Under the pieces are notes generated by a model, which worked only from the letters and a program-made list of their open reading frames with translations, made no database searches and was not told the DNA's origin. Of a DNA stretch of 64,000 nucleotides, positions 8,062 through 17,175 are shown one piece after another. Origin of the DNA: Oceanisphaera marina (GTDB lineage: Bacteria > Pseudomonadota > Gammaproteobacteria > Enterobacterales > Aeromonadaceae); assembly GCF_014643915.1 (NCBI RefSeq), contig NZ_BMKE01000006.1:11107-75106 (forward strand). Direction: 5' to 3'. The first letter of the stretch is position 1; the number at the start of each line of letters is the position of its first letter. The translations under genes and the position numbers were made by a program.

Positions 8062-10131
8062 ATGCTTGAGTTGTACCAAGCTCTCGTCCCTTTCGCCAAG
8101 AAACCCTTGTTCTATGCGCTAGCGCTGCTCGGCGCGACGCAGGCGGTGAGCGCTCAGGATGTCACCCAACTGGATACTCTGGTAGTAACGGCGGCCGGTT
8201 TTGAACAATCAATTGCCGATGCGCCGGCCAGTATTTCCGTGATCAGCCGTGAAGAGCTGGAGAAAAAGTCATATAGAGACGTGACGGATGCGGTGCAGAA
8301 TATTCCTGGGGTACATGTCACCGGTGGCGGTGCCATGCAGGATATCAGCATCCGGGGCATGAGCCCGGCTTATACCCTGTATCTGGTCGACGGCCGCCCG
8401 GTGTCGGCGGGGCGAGCGGTGAATACCAATGGCCAGGATGGTGGCAAGCAGATTGGCCTACCGCCTATCTCCATGATCGAGCGCGTTGAGGTGATCCGCG
8501 GGCCCATGTCCTCCTTGTATGGTGCCGAGGCCATGGGCGGCGTGATTAATATTATTACCCGTAAATCCACGGATGAGTGGAGCGGTAATATCAGTACCGA
8601 GTACACCAAGTCGCTCAACGATATTAATAATGATGAGCAGCAAGTGACTTTATTCACCGGTGGCTCGTTAATAGCTGACTTACTCAGTGCACAAGTTAAC
8701 GCCAGCTGGCAAGGCACTGATGAAAGTGATTTTATCGGAGGAGGTGATTCTGCATCCAGCACGCCAGAGGGTACGCGTAAAAAAGGCGGGGTGAAGTTGA
8801 CCCTGACGCCGGATGAGGCAAATGCGATTAGCCTGGGTTATGACCATGCCACCATGGATAACACCACCACGCCAGGCAAGAGTATTGCACTGAATAACAG
8901 TAGGGGACAGCCCAATACAGTGTCGACTCGAACTTACCAGAAAGACGTCTATCTGCTGGCCCACGACGGCACTTATGGTGACCTGCAACTGAGCAGTTAT
9001 CTGCAGCACGATGTATCGGAACTGGTACAGGATAAGATAAAAAAAGAAGAAGTCACCCTGCTCAACAGCCAGGGCACCTATTTTTGGGGAGACCATGTAT
9101 TGACCCTGGGCGGCCAGTATAAATATGAAGACTTTACTGATGAGACCAATGGCCTGCTGAGCAGCAATGTGCCGGGCGCAGTAGCCCAGGTAGACCGCTG
9201 GCTGGCTGCGATATATGCCGAAGCCGAATGGACTCTCACCGATTCCCTGAATCTGACCACCGGGTTGCGTTATAACGATGACCAGTTGTTTGGGGGGCAT
9301 TTAACGCCGCGGGTTTACGCCAACTATCACCTCACACCCGAATTAACATTCAAAGGTGGGGTGTCGACCGGTTATAAACAGCCAGGACTGGCAGCCGCGA
9401 CTGAAGGATTCGGTCGCGGTACTGGCGGAGGTGGCTCGCCAGCTCCTCACCCGCGGGCGCTGATTATAGGTAACCCGGATCTGACGCCAGAAAAGAGCAC
9501 CAGCTACGAGGCCGGTTTCGTCTATGACAGTATTGATGCTGGCTTAACCAGCAGCCTGATGTTGTTCCGCACCGAGTTCAAAGACAAAATTGCCGAGAAC
9601 CGGACCTGTAATACCCCCAATGCCGATCGCAATGATCCCAGTACCTGGACCTGCGCCTTCGGGGGTAACAACTATGTCTTTTTGAGTACCCAGGAAAATA
9701 TCAGTGATGCGCAAATGCAAGGGGTCGAATTCACGCTGGCCTACGATCTGACGCAAGATGTGAGCGTAAACAGTAGCTATACCTATACCGAATCAGAACA
9801 GAAGAGTGGCGATTTTGCGGGACAACCCCTGAATAAAATGCCCAAGCATATGTTGAACGCCACGCTCGACTGGCAAGCCAGCGATCAGTTGGATGTGTGG
9901 GTGCAAGGTAACTACAGAGGAAAAACCAGCGATTATTTAAGCCGTACCAGCATGTCTGACGGTACGCCGGGTTATACCTTTGTGGATGTGGGATTGGTGT
10001 ATCGATTGAACGATACGACAGACGTCAAAGCGGGCATCTATAACGTGGCCAACAAGAAAGTGACCAATGAGGATTATGGCGCCGTATTGGATGGGCGCAG
10101 CGTCAATCTGGGATTATCCGTTAACTTCTAA
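8062..10131 (+). CDS. TonB-dependent catecholate siderophore receptor, CirA/IrgA-like
   Basis: This 689-residue outer-membrane receptor has a signal peptide ending near 'AVSAQD', then a TonB box ('DTLVVTAAG'). The plug domain runs to about residue 170 ('APASISVISREELEKKSY', 'DISIRGMSPAYTLYLVDGRPV', 'VIRGPMSSLYGAEAMGGVINIITRK') and is followed by a beta barrel ending in 'LSVNF', with the terminal aromatic residue. The plug is closest in style to CirA/IrgA, which import linear catecholates such as dihydroxybenzoylserine. AAGGAG precedes the ATG and a perfect Fur box lies upstream. A hairpin follows at 10151. The ligand is inferred from family and the ent operon nearby. Confidence 0.9.
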   Translation: MLELYQALVPFAKKPLFYALALLGATQAVSAQDVTQLDTLVVTAAGFEQSIADAPASISVISREELEKKSYRDVTDAVQNIPGVHVTGGGAMQDISIRGMSPAYTLYLVDGRPVSAGRAVNTNGQDGGKQIGLPPISMIERVEVIRGPMSSLYGAEAMGGVINIITRKSTDEWSGNISTEYTKSLNDINNDEQQVTLFTGGSLIADLLSAQVNASWQGTDESDFIGGGDSASSTPEGTRKKGGVKLTLTPDEANAISLGYDHATMDNTTTPGKSIALNNSRGQPNTVSTRTYQKDVYLLAHDGTYGDLQLSSYLQHDVSELVQDKIKKEEVTLLNSQGTYFWGDHVLTLGGQYKYEDFTDETNGLLSSNVPGAVAQVDRWLAAIYAEAEWTLTDSLNLTTGLRYNDDQLFGGHLTPRVYANYHLTPELTFKGGVSTGYKQPGLAAATEGFGRGTGGGGSPAPHPRALIIGNPDLTPEKSTSYEAGFVYDSIDAGLTSSLMLFRTEFKDKIAENRTCNTPNADRNDPSTWTCAFGGNNYVFLSTQENISDAQMQGVEFTLAYDLTQDVSVNSSYTYTESEQKSGDFAGQPLNKMPKHMLNATLDWQASDQLDVWVQGNYRGKTSDYLSRTSMSDGTPGYTFVDVGLVYRLNDTTDVKAGIYNVANKKVTNEDYGAVLDGRSVNLGLSVNF

Positions 10132-10150
10132 ACGGCTCAGCTGTATGGAG

Positions 10151-10176
10151 CCGGGCGGTTTATGGAAGCCGCCCGG
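10151..10176 (+). terminator. Hairpin after the CirA-like receptor gene
   Basis: CCGGGCGG at 10151 pairs with CCGCCCGG at 10169, extended by three weaker pairs around an ATGG loop and followed by TTTA. It is GC-rich with only a short T-tail, so termination is probable but not certain. Confidence 0.6.
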
Positions 10177-10252
10177 TTTAAAGAAAGCAGGTGCCTTGCA
10201 GCTGTTAATATCAGGTCTGCTTGCGACACTGAACTGGTGAAACGCATGCCGA

Positions 10253-10663
10253 TTATCTGTTGATAGTCCGTCGTTTTTTCGCTAAATAGTGATCCAGGCT
10301 CCATGGACCGGCACCGGCAGCGGAGAAAAACAAGAATAAAAAGCACCATAACACCGCTAATTCTCCCCCGTTTAACAGCGGCCAGAAATTTTGCGGGGCA
10401 TGGACGATGAAATAGGCGAAAGCCATTTCGCCCGAGAGCAAAAATGCTACCGGACGCGTAAACAGTCCGATAAGAATGAGCAAACCACCCACGACTTCCA
10501 GCGTGCCAGCCGCGCCCATCAGCGAAAACAACTCAAACTCGGCACGTTGTGGCGCCGGAAAGCCAAACATCTTTTGTGTACCGTGTTGTATGAACAAAAA
10601 AGCCGCGACTACACGCAATATACTTTGCAGACGAGGGCGCCAAAAGTTCAATATATCTTCCAT
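10253..10663 (-). CDS. DoxX-family membrane protein (second copy)
   Basis: This 136-residue protein has four hydrophobic segments and the DoxX pattern 'FLFIQHGTQKMFGFPAP' and 'GTLEVVGGLLILIGLFTRPVAF'. AGGAA precedes the ATG. It is the second DoxX protein in 4 kb, on the opposite strand and only distantly similar to the one at 6312. It sits inside the iron island but shows no Fur box of its own. The function is unknown. Confidence 0.82.
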   Translation of the reverse strand: MEDILNFWRPRLQSILRVVAAFLFIQHGTQKMFGFPAPQRAEFELFSLMGAAGTLEVVGGLLILIGLFTRPVAFLLSGEMAFAYFIVHAPQNFWPLLNGGELAVLWCFLFLFFSAAGAGPWSLDHYLAKKRRTINR

Positions 10664-10749
10664 AGCATCATTCCTTTTTTATCCAGGTGACTGAAATGTA
10701 AGGCCTGTGGTTGATCTCTCCAGTGTAAATCGACAGTGAGAACCTAATT

Positions 10750-10959
10750 TTAGTGTAAATTTAACGCTTTCAGCGTCAGGCATGCAGTGTGGGTGCCGCA
10801 GCAGGCGCTGATAAAGCGAGTGCACTCGAAGCGGATGCAGGTCTCGGTCATCTGTTCGGCGGCGAGCTGTGCCCCCAGCTACCGACAGAATCCGGACCAG
10901 TCGAACAACCGGTCCGGATGCTGGTAGTCGATGCCGCCGCCCACGATCAGTACCTTCAT
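10750..10959 (-). pseudogene. Small cysteine-rich reading frame interrupted by an in-frame TAG
   Basis: On the minus strand, ATG at 10959 opens 'MKVLIVGGGIDYQHPDRLF', reaches TAG at codon 27 (10879-10881), then continues in the same frame with 'LGAQLAAEQMTETCIRFECT' and more cysteines to TAA at 10750-10752. The part after the TAG has five cysteines in about 43 codons. One base change (CAG to TAG) would explain the stop, so it may be a decayed small protein, or chance. No family was recognised. It lies alone in the 410-bp gap between the DoxX gene and the ABC transporter. Confidence 0.3.
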
Positions 10960-11073
10960 TTCTATTCAGTGTAACCATGAGGTTAGCAGGTGAATTCAAT
11001 TGGGTTGTAAAAGGCAACTGATTTTGATTCTTATTTGATTTAAACTCTTCGCCATTGCAAGAGGGAGATGTAG

Positions 11074-12015
11074 ATGAGAATGACTGTTGGGGCCGCCATG
11101 CTGGCGGCATTGGCCTTTCAGGCGCTGGCCGCCGCCCAGATAACGGATGACCGGGGGGTGGACATAACACTGCCGCAGCCAGCCAGCCGGCCGGCGGCGA
11201 TTTCAACCTTTGCCGCAGATACTCTGGTGGCACTGGGCGTTCCTCCCGTGGCGGTCACCCAGTTCGACGAACAGGACAGGCCCGCCTACCTGGGGGATGC
11301 AGTCAATGAGGCGGTCAGCCTGGGGACGAGGGGGCAGCCTAACCTGGAGCTCTTGTCCGAGCTGGCACCGGATACGGTGTTGGCGGTGCGTCGCTATACC
11401 GAGACCATCGCCGGGCGGATCGACGCCATCGCCCCCTATGTTGCCTTCGACGATCTGACTCTGACGGACAGCCTGAAGGCGGTGTCCGATATCGGCACCC
11501 TGGTCGGCAAGCCGGAGCAGGCCGCACGGCTCAACCTGGAATTTCAACAGACCTTGGCACAGATGGCCGGGCAGATAGGGGATCGGGCGGGGCAGAGCAT
11601 CGCTTTGCTGGTCAGCGCCAGCGAAGAGCCTTTCGTTTACTACGATCATTTTTTGCCGGTGGAACTGGCCAACACCCTGGGACTGCATAATGTGGTCGGT
11701 GCCAGCCCCGACTGGCCGGGCAAGCTGCCCTTTGGTTTTCGTATGCCGCTGGAGCAACTACTGGCCGCCGACCCGGATATTCTGGTGTTGTTGCCCAGCG
11801 CCCAACCCAGAGCATTTGTCAATAATCCCCTGTGGAAGTACCTCAAGGCGGTCAAAAACCAGCGGGTTTATTTGGTGGGCCAGCACTGGAAGGAAGGCGG
11901 TGGACCTGTTGCTCGTGAGCTGATCTTGCTGCAGCTGGGGCATTTGGCCTATCCAGATTTGTTTGATTCGCCCGTTGATCTGCCGGCCGATTTAGCCTTG
12001 CACAGCTTCCGATGA
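11074..12015 (+). CDS. Periplasmic iron-siderophore binding protein (FecB/FepB family)
   Basis: The protein has 313 residues with a signal peptide cleaved near 'FQALAAAQ'. The class III binding-protein fold shows in 'ITDDRGVDITLP', 'VALGVPPVAVTQFDEQDRP' and 'LSELAPDTVLAVRRYTETIAGRI', with a C-terminal lobe ending at 'LLAADPDILVLLP'. It is the first gene of a tight four-gene ABC transporter operon; the stop overlaps the permease start by ATGA. It delivers a ferric siderophore to the permeases. GAGGGAGATG precedes the ATG. An AT-rich stretch at 11018-11045 might hold a weak Fur site. Confidence 0.87.
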   Translation: MRMTVGAAMLAALAFQALAAAQITDDRGVDITLPQPASRPAAISTFAADTLVALGVPPVAVTQFDEQDRPAYLGDAVNEAVSLGTRGQPNLELLSELAPDTVLAVRRYTETIAGRIDAIAPYVAFDDLTLTDSLKAVSDIGTLVGKPEQAARLNLEFQQTLAQMAGQIGDRAGQSIALLVSASEEPFVYYDHFLPVELANTLGLHNVVGASPDWPGKLPFGFRMPLEQLLAADPDILVLLPSAQPRAFVNNPLWKYLKAVKNQRVYLVGQHWKEGGGPVARELILLQLGHLAYPDLFDSPVDLPADLALHSFR

Positions 12016-12971
12016 AATCGTTTATCTTCTTGCTGGTTATGGCGCCGGTACTGCTCTGGTGTGGGCTGACGGTGGGCCGCTTGTCGCTGAATCCGGCCCA
12101 GCTGTGGGCGGCGCTGCTGGGGCAGGGCGACAGCCTGGCTCAGGTGGTGGTATGGGAGCTGCGCCTGCCGCGGGCTCTGTTGGCTTTTTTGGTGGGCGCC
12201 TGTCTGGCCTTGTCGGGGCTGGTGATGCAGCGGGTGAGCCGTAATCCGCTGGCGTCCCCCGGGCTGACCGGGGTATCTGGCGGTGCGGCGTTGGCGGTGG
12301 TCGCCGGTATTCTGTTGTTGAAGAGCGATAGCAGCCAAACGCCCTGGCTGGCGATTGTTGGTGGCCTGATTGCCGGCCTGCTGACCTTGCTGCTGGCCGG
12401 TGGCCGGCAGTTGCAACCTACCCGTATCGTGCTCGCCGGAGTCGCGGTTACTGCCCTGTGCGGCGGCTTGACCACCACCTTGTTGCTGCAAGCGGAGGCG
12501 GATGCCGGTGAATTCCTGTACTGGATGGCGGGCGGGGTGGCGGGTCGCAGCTGGCCGCAGTTGACGTTATTGCTGAGCTGCATGGCGCCCCCCCTGCTGG
12601 CTCTGTGGCTGACCCGGCGTAATCTGGAGCTGCTCGGCTGTGGTGACGAAATGGCCTTGAGCCTGGGGTTGAGGCCAGCGCGCTGGCGCGCCTGGTACCT
12701 GATACTGGCTACCATACTGGCGGCGTCGACAGTGGCGGTAGCCGGTCCTATTGGTTTTGTCGGTTTGCTGGCGCCCCATATGGTGCGTTTTTGCTGGCCG
12801 GGTCAACGTCTGCCCATGGGGCTGTGCCTTTTATTGGGCGGTATCTTGCTGATGGCGGCAGATTTGCTGGCCAGACTGCCGGGAACCGCTCAGGAAATTC
12901 CGCTGGGGGTGATGACCGCCTTGCTGGGTGGGCCGCTGTTGCTGCGGCTGATGGTGAAGGAGAAAGTATGA
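12012..12971 (+). CDS. Iron-siderophore ABC transporter permease 1 (FecCD family)
   Basis: This 319-residue FecCD-family inner-membrane protein has about nine hydrophobic segments. Typical family stretches are 'WELRLPRALLAFLVGACLALSGLVMQRVSRNPLASPGLTGVSGGA' (residues about 48-90) and 'GPIGFVGLLAPHMVRF' near 250, the cytoplasmic loop that meets the ATPase. The start overlaps the binding protein gene and the end overlaps the second permease gene, each by ATGA. It would pair with the next gene product to form the channel. Confidence 0.88.
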   Translation: MKSFIFLLVMAPVLLWCGLTVGRLSLNPAQLWAALLGQGDSLAQVVVWELRLPRALLAFLVGACLALSGLVMQRVSRNPLASPGLTGVSGGAALAVVAGILLLKSDSSQTPWLAIVGGLIAGLLTLLLAGGRQLQPTRIVLAGVAVTALCGGLTTTLLLQAEADAGEFLYWMAGGVAGRSWPQLTLLLSCMAPPLLALWLTRRNLELLGCGDEMALSLGLRPARWRAWYLILATILAASTVAVAGPIGFVGLLAPHMVRFCWPGQRLPMGLCLLLGGILLMAADLLARLPGTAQEIPLGVMTALLGGPLLLRLMVKEKV

Positions 12972-13978
12972 AGCGGCTGTTGCCTTCCCTTGGGCTGCCC
13001 TTGTTGTTGCTGATGGCCGGGTTTATCGCCTTGATACAAGGCGCGGCCAATGTGCATCTAGCCAACCTGGTGGAGCTGATGGTCGGTGAGGCCGGCGAGC
13101 ATATCCGTCGGGTGGTACTGGATTATCGTATGCCCAGGGTGTTGCTGGGTATGCTGGTGGGTGCCCACTTTGCGCTCGCCGGTTACCTGCTGCAGCTGAT
13201 CACCCGCAATCCTCTGGCCGATGCCGGGGTGCTGGGCATTTCTTCCGGCAGCGGACTGGCGGCGGTAACGGTATTCGTGATCATGACCCGGCTATTGGGC
13301 GAAGATGCCTCCTATCAGCTGGTGCCGGTCACTCTGACGCTGTTGCCCTGGTTGACGCTGGCCGGGGGGCTGCTGGCGGGGCTGCTGTTGTGGGTGCTAT
13401 GGCACCGTACCGGGCTGAGCCCGGTACGGTTGGCGGTGGTCGGTGCCACCTGCGCCGCTATCTTCTCTGCCCTGTTGATGGGAGCTCTGGTGGTTTGGGG
13501 CCAGGCCACCAGCGAGGTGATCATCCTCTGGTTGGCGGGAACCCTTTACGGTGCCGGCTGGGACAGGGTTTGGGCGCTACTGCCCTGGAGCCTGGTGCTG
13601 TTGCCGCTGGTCACCGGCCTGGCCCGGCCCATGCTGCTGCTCGGGCTGGACCGGCAAAAGGCGCTGACTCTCGGCTTTAACGTCAATCTGTGGTCTGGCT
13701 TGATACTGGGGCTGGCGGTGGCCCTGGCTGCCAGCGCCGTGGCCATGAGCGGCCCGGTCGGTTTTGTCGGCATACTGGTGCCCTACCTGGCCCGCCGACT
13801 TTGCCCGCATAGTGTACAGGCTCAGCTGTGGTCCTGCATCTGGCTGGGCGGTCTACTGGTGGTGGTCGGCGATACCCTGGGACGGGTAATAATGAGCCCA
13901 TTTGAGCTGCCGGTCGGCGTGGTTACCACTCTGGTCGGTTGCCCTTTCTTCCTCTATCTACTCAATCGCAAGGTGTAA
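12968..13978 (+). CDS. Iron-siderophore ABC transporter permease 2 (FecCD family)
   Basis: This 336-residue FecCD permease starts at the ATG that overlaps the previous stop; the frame opens further upstream but inside permease 1. Family hallmarks are 'VLDYRMPRVLLGMLVGAHFALAGYLLQLITRNPLADAGVLGISSGSGLA' and 'GPVGFVGILVPYLARRL'. It forms the second half of the membrane channel with the preceding gene. The ATPase gene begins 2 bp after its stop. Confidence 0.88.
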   Translation: MKRLLPSLGLPLLLLMAGFIALIQGAANVHLANLVELMVGEAGEHIRRVVLDYRMPRVLLGMLVGAHFALAGYLLQLITRNPLADAGVLGISSGSGLAAVTVFVIMTRLLGEDASYQLVPVTLTLLPWLTLAGGLLAGLLLWVLWHRTGLSPVRLAVVGATCAAIFSALLMGALVVWGQATSEVIILWLAGTLYGAGWDRVWALLPWSLVLLPLVTGLARPMLLLGLDRQKALTLGFNVNLWSGLILGLAVALAASAVAMSGPVGFVGILVPYLARRLCPHSVQAQLWSCIWLGGLLVVVGDTLGRVIMSPFELPVGVVTTLVGCPFFLYLLNRKV

Positions 13979-13980
13979 AC

Positions 13981-14754
13981 ATGCTGGAAATCGACAAGCT
14001 GAGCCTGGGCTATGGTGAGCAGCGGATTGTTAACGGCATCAGTCTCCGGCTGGACGCGGGGGTGTGTGCTCTGCTCGGGCCCAATGGCTGCGGCAAGAGC
14101 ACGTTGCTCAAGGGGCTGGCCGGACTCTTGGTGCCCGAGGCGGGCGAAATCCGTTTGCAGGGGCGGTCGCTCGTCCGCTGGCCGAGACGCGAACTGGCGC
14201 GCCAGCTGGCATTTATGCCCCAGCAGCCGACGGCGCCAGACGAGATCCGGGTGGAACAGCTGGTGATGCTGGGACGCTATCCGCACCTGGGGTTGTGGCG
14301 CCGCCCGGGCCAGGAGGATCACGACCGGGTGGGGTGGGCGATGCGGCTGACTGGGGTGGCTGAGCTGGCCAATCGGCAGTTGCGCAGCTTGTCCGGTGGC
14401 CAGCAGCAACGGGCCTGGATTGCCATGGCGCTGGCTCAGCAGGCCGGCCTGCTGTTGCTGGATGAGCCGACCACCTATCTGGACTGGGGTTATCAGTTGG
14501 AAACCCTGGAGTTGCTCGGGGAGCTGCACAGTGAGCAGGGGTTGTCGGTGCTGATGTCGCTGCATGAACTCAATCAGGCGGCCCGTTATGCAGACCAACT
14601 GGTGGTGATGAAAGAGGGGCACTTGATTTGCCAAGGCAGCCCGGCCGAGGTGCTCAGGCGGGAGCTGATCGCCGGTGTGTTCGGCGTCGATGCCCGTATT
14701 TCCCAGGATGATGACGGCTATCATTATGCCCTGGCGCGGGGCACGGCCAGGTAG
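13981..14754 (+). CDS. Iron-siderophore ABC transporter ATPase (FecE/FepC family)
   Basis: This 257-residue ATPase has Walker A 'GPNGCGKST' (near 36), the Q-loop 'FMPQQPTAPDEI', the signature 'LSGGQQQR' (near 137), Walker B 'LLLLDEPTTYLD' and the H-loop 'SLHELNQAARYAD'. ATG 13981 with AAGGTG upstream is chosen over an upstream in-frame codon lying inside the permease gene. It powers the two FecCD permeases in front. About 100 bp separate it from the FecA-like receptor, which has its own Fur box. Confidence 0.9.
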   Translation: MLEIDKLSLGYGEQRIVNGISLRLDAGVCALLGPNGCGKSTLLKGLAGLLVPEAGEIRLQGRSLVRWPRRELARQLAFMPQQPTAPDEIRVEQLVMLGRYPHLGLWRRPGQEDHDRVGWAMRLTGVAELANRQLRSLSGGQQQRAWIAMALAQQAGLLLLDEPTTYLDWGYQLETLELLGELHSEQGLSVLMSLHELNQAARYADQLVVMKEGHLICQGSPAEVLRRELIAGVFGVDARISQDDDGYHYALARGTAR

Positions 14755-14821
14755 CGTCAGCAAAGCGGATAAAAAGTTCATTTTTTTATTGAATCTAAAA
14801 GATAAATATAAAACAATAATC

Positions 14822-14843
14822 AAATATCAATCATTATCATTTG
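14822..14843. promoter_or_regulatory. Probable Fur box before the FecA-like receptor
   Basis: AAATATCAATCATTATCATT contains the full right half of the Fur consensus (AATCATTATC) and a degenerate left half, 10-30 bp upstream of the receptor ATG. The surrounding DNA is strongly AT-rich. The position would block transcription or initiation. Confidence 0.6.
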
Positions 14844-14853
14844 GGTTTGTTTT

Positions 14854-16956
14854 ATGTATTTTGCAGGGAAAGTGAATCGCTCCGTCGGGTTTAGCCGTCG
14901 TCCATTAAGTATTCTGGTTAGCCTGGCGTTGCTGCCGGCTATGCCGTTGATGGCTGCCGAGGCGGTCGCCACCAGCCAACTGAAGCCGGTGGTGGTTGAA
15001 GGCGACTGGCTCGGTACCCCGACCAAGGAAAGTGCCAAAACCTACACCGGTGCCCGTAACGTGGTGGACAGCGAAGCGCTGCACGAGCGTAGCGCACTCA
15101 ACCTGGAGGATGCCCTGCGTCAGGTGCCCGGCATTCAGGTGCTGGATGAAACCGGCACCGGCATACTGCCCAATATCGGGGTGCGCGGCCTGAACCCGCT
15201 GCGCAGCGAGCGGGTGCAATTGCTGGTGGATGGTTATCCGATTGCCATCGGTCCCTATACCAATGTGGGCGTGTCGCTGTTTCCGGTGACCCTGCCCAGT
15301 CTGGAGGCAGTAGATATCGTCCGTGGCGGTGCCGCCGTGCATTATGGTCCCAACAACGTGGGCGGGGTGCTGAACCTGATCTCCAAACCGATCCCTAACC
15401 AGATGGAGCAGACCCTGCGCGAGCGGCTGCTAATCGCCGAGGATACCGGCCATGTGATGACCGACACCTACTATCGGGTGGGCGGTTTCGTAACCGACAA
15501 CCTGGGCCTGCAGTTTCAGGCCAACCTGCAGAAGGGCAACGGTTTTCGCGATCATTCCGCCACCGAAGTGCAGAATTACATTTTCGATGTGGACTACTTT
15601 GCGGACGACATCAACGAGTTCAAGGCTCAGCTGCAGTATTACGACGTGACCGCCGATTTGCCCGGTGCCCTCAGCCCTACCGCCTACCAGGCCAACCGCA
15701 ATCAATCCCAGCGGCCTCATGATGGTTACGATGCCGACATGTGGCGCTTCAACCTGACCTGGATCCACACCCCGAGTGACAGCCTGGAGTTCGAGTGGCG
15801 CAACTTCGCCCATAAGGCGGATCGGACCTTTTTCTTTGGTCAGGATCTGACATCCGGTGGTAACTGGGCCGATCCTGAAGCCAGCGCCAGCCATGTGGCC
15901 GACTCGCCCCGGATCTTTAACGTTTACGGCACCGAGCCGAGAGTCACCAAACAGCTGGCTAATCATACCCTGATGCTGGGCGGCCGTTACGTGCGGGAAG
16001 AGGTGGAATTCGATGTTAACCGTCTGCAACTTTCTGATGGCAGCTACAACGATCAGGTACGAGACTGGGATTTCACCACCAACGCCTATGCCGCCTATGT
16101 CAGCGATACGGTGCACCTGATGGATGATCGCCTGGCCATTACTCCCGGCATCCGTTACGAAGAAGTGCGCACCGATTACCGAGACGACAACTCCGGTGCC
16201 ACCAGCGGCAACCATACCACCGCCTGGCTGCCCGGCCTGACCGTGGGCCTGCAGGCTACCGATGAAGTGTTTCTGTTTGCCAATGGCCAGCGTTCACTGG
16301 TACCGGTACAGACCGCTCAGGTGATCCGCGAGGGCGCAGTAGCCAATGAAACCGCATGGAACTACGAGTTGGGCGCACGTTGGCAGCCGACCGACAGTCT
16401 GCAGACTTCAGCGACTCTGTTCCGTATCGACTATCAGGATCAAATCCAGTTCAACAAGGCGCAGAGTGTCTATGAAAACCTGGGCGAAACCCGTCAGCAG
16501 GGCATAGAGTTGGAAGGTCGCTGGCAGGCGACCAACGAGCTGGCGCTGGGGCTGGGCTATACCTTGCTGGACAGCGAACAGCGCACCGGTGCCAACCGAG
16601 GCAAGGAACTGCCCAATGCACCGCGTCATCATATCAGTGCCGATGCTACTTATAAGGTCGGCTTGTGGACCGCCAGCGCTAGCGCGCTTTATGCGTCTGC
16701 GAGCTTCAGTGATGCAGATAACACCGTGATCGAAACTGCGAACGGCAGCGCCGGTGAATTGCCTTCCTATACCTTGGTTAACAGTCGTTTGGGAAGGGAT
16801 TTCCCGCTAGGTAACGACATGACCCTGAACGTGGGCCTGGGTGTCAACAACCTGCTGGATGACGACGCCTACTTCCGTGGTGCCGACGTCAGCCCGGTCG
16901 GCCGTGTGCCCATGCCTGGCCGTACCTATATGCTGGAAGGCCAACTGAACTTCTAA
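14854..16956 (+). CDS. TonB-dependent receptor, FecA-like without the signalling domain
   Basis: This 700-residue outer-membrane receptor has a signal peptide ending near 'PLMAAEA', the TonB-box region 'LKPVVVEGDWL', a FecA-style plug ('PNIGVRGLNPLRSERVQLLVDGYPIAIGPYTNVG', 'VDIVRGGAAVHYGPNNVGGVLNLISKPIP') and a barrel ending in 'LEGQLNF'. FecA proteins that signal to a sigma factor carry an extra N-terminal domain; none fits between the signal peptide and plug here, and no fecIR genes are adjacent. It likely supplies the upstream ABC transporter. The ligand could be ferric citrate or another hydroxycarboxylate siderophore; sequence alone does not decide. Confidence 0.87.
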   Translation: MYFAGKVNRSVGFSRRPLSILVSLALLPAMPLMAAEAVATSQLKPVVVEGDWLGTPTKESAKTYTGARNVVDSEALHERSALNLEDALRQVPGIQVLDETGTGILPNIGVRGLNPLRSERVQLLVDGYPIAIGPYTNVGVSLFPVTLPSLEAVDIVRGGAAVHYGPNNVGGVLNLISKPIPNQMEQTLRERLLIAEDTGHVMTDTYYRVGGFVTDNLGLQFQANLQKGNGFRDHSATEVQNYIFDVDYFADDINEFKAQLQYYDVTADLPGALSPTAYQANRNQSQRPHDGYDADMWRFNLTWIHTPSDSLEFEWRNFAHKADRTFFFGQDLTSGGNWADPEASASHVADSPRIFNVYGTEPRVTKQLANHTLMLGGRYVREEVEFDVNRLQLSDGSYNDQVRDWDFTTNAYAAYVSDTVHLMDDRLAITPGIRYEEVRTDYRDDNSGATSGNHTTAWLPGLTVGLQATDEVFLFANGQRSLVPVQTAQVIREGAVANETAWNYELGARWQPTDSLQTSATLFRIDYQDQIQFNKAQSVYENLGETRQQGIELEGRWQATNELALGLGYTLLDSEQRTGANRGKELPNAPRHHISADATYKVGLWTASASALYASASFSDADNTVIETANGSAGELPSYTLVNSRLGRDFPLGNDMTLNVGLGVNNLLDDDAYFRGADVSPVGRVPMPGRTYMLEGQLNF

Positions 16957-16974
16957 GCTTTTTGGTATACTTAC

Positions 16975-17006
16975 AAAGCCGCAAGCTTAAATAGCGAGCG
17001 GCTTTT
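16975..17006 (+). terminator. Rho-independent terminator after the FecA-like receptor
   Basis: AAAGCCGC (16975-16982) pairs with GCGGCTTT (16998-17005), followed by a T-run. The spacing and tail are typical of an intrinsic terminator. The remaining DNA to 17175 shows no gene. Confidence 0.8.
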
Positions 17007-17175
17007 TTGCGGTAATCTTTGATAATAAGTGCAGCTTTATATTGTCTTTAAAACTAACAAGAGGATTAAATTCCAGCGCATCTTCCAACAAGGCACTGTT
17101 GTCGACCCACAGGCTGCCACCAGGGGCACCCTTTCAGCGTCAGGCATGGGCATTACGCCACTAAATGGCACCCCT

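Noticed and set aside
10679-11233. A 184-codon minus-strand frame in the gap before the ABC transporter
   Set aside because: It overlaps the well-supported binding protein gene by 160 bp, has Pro/Arg-rich low-complexity sequence and no ribosome site. It is treated as a shadow frame.
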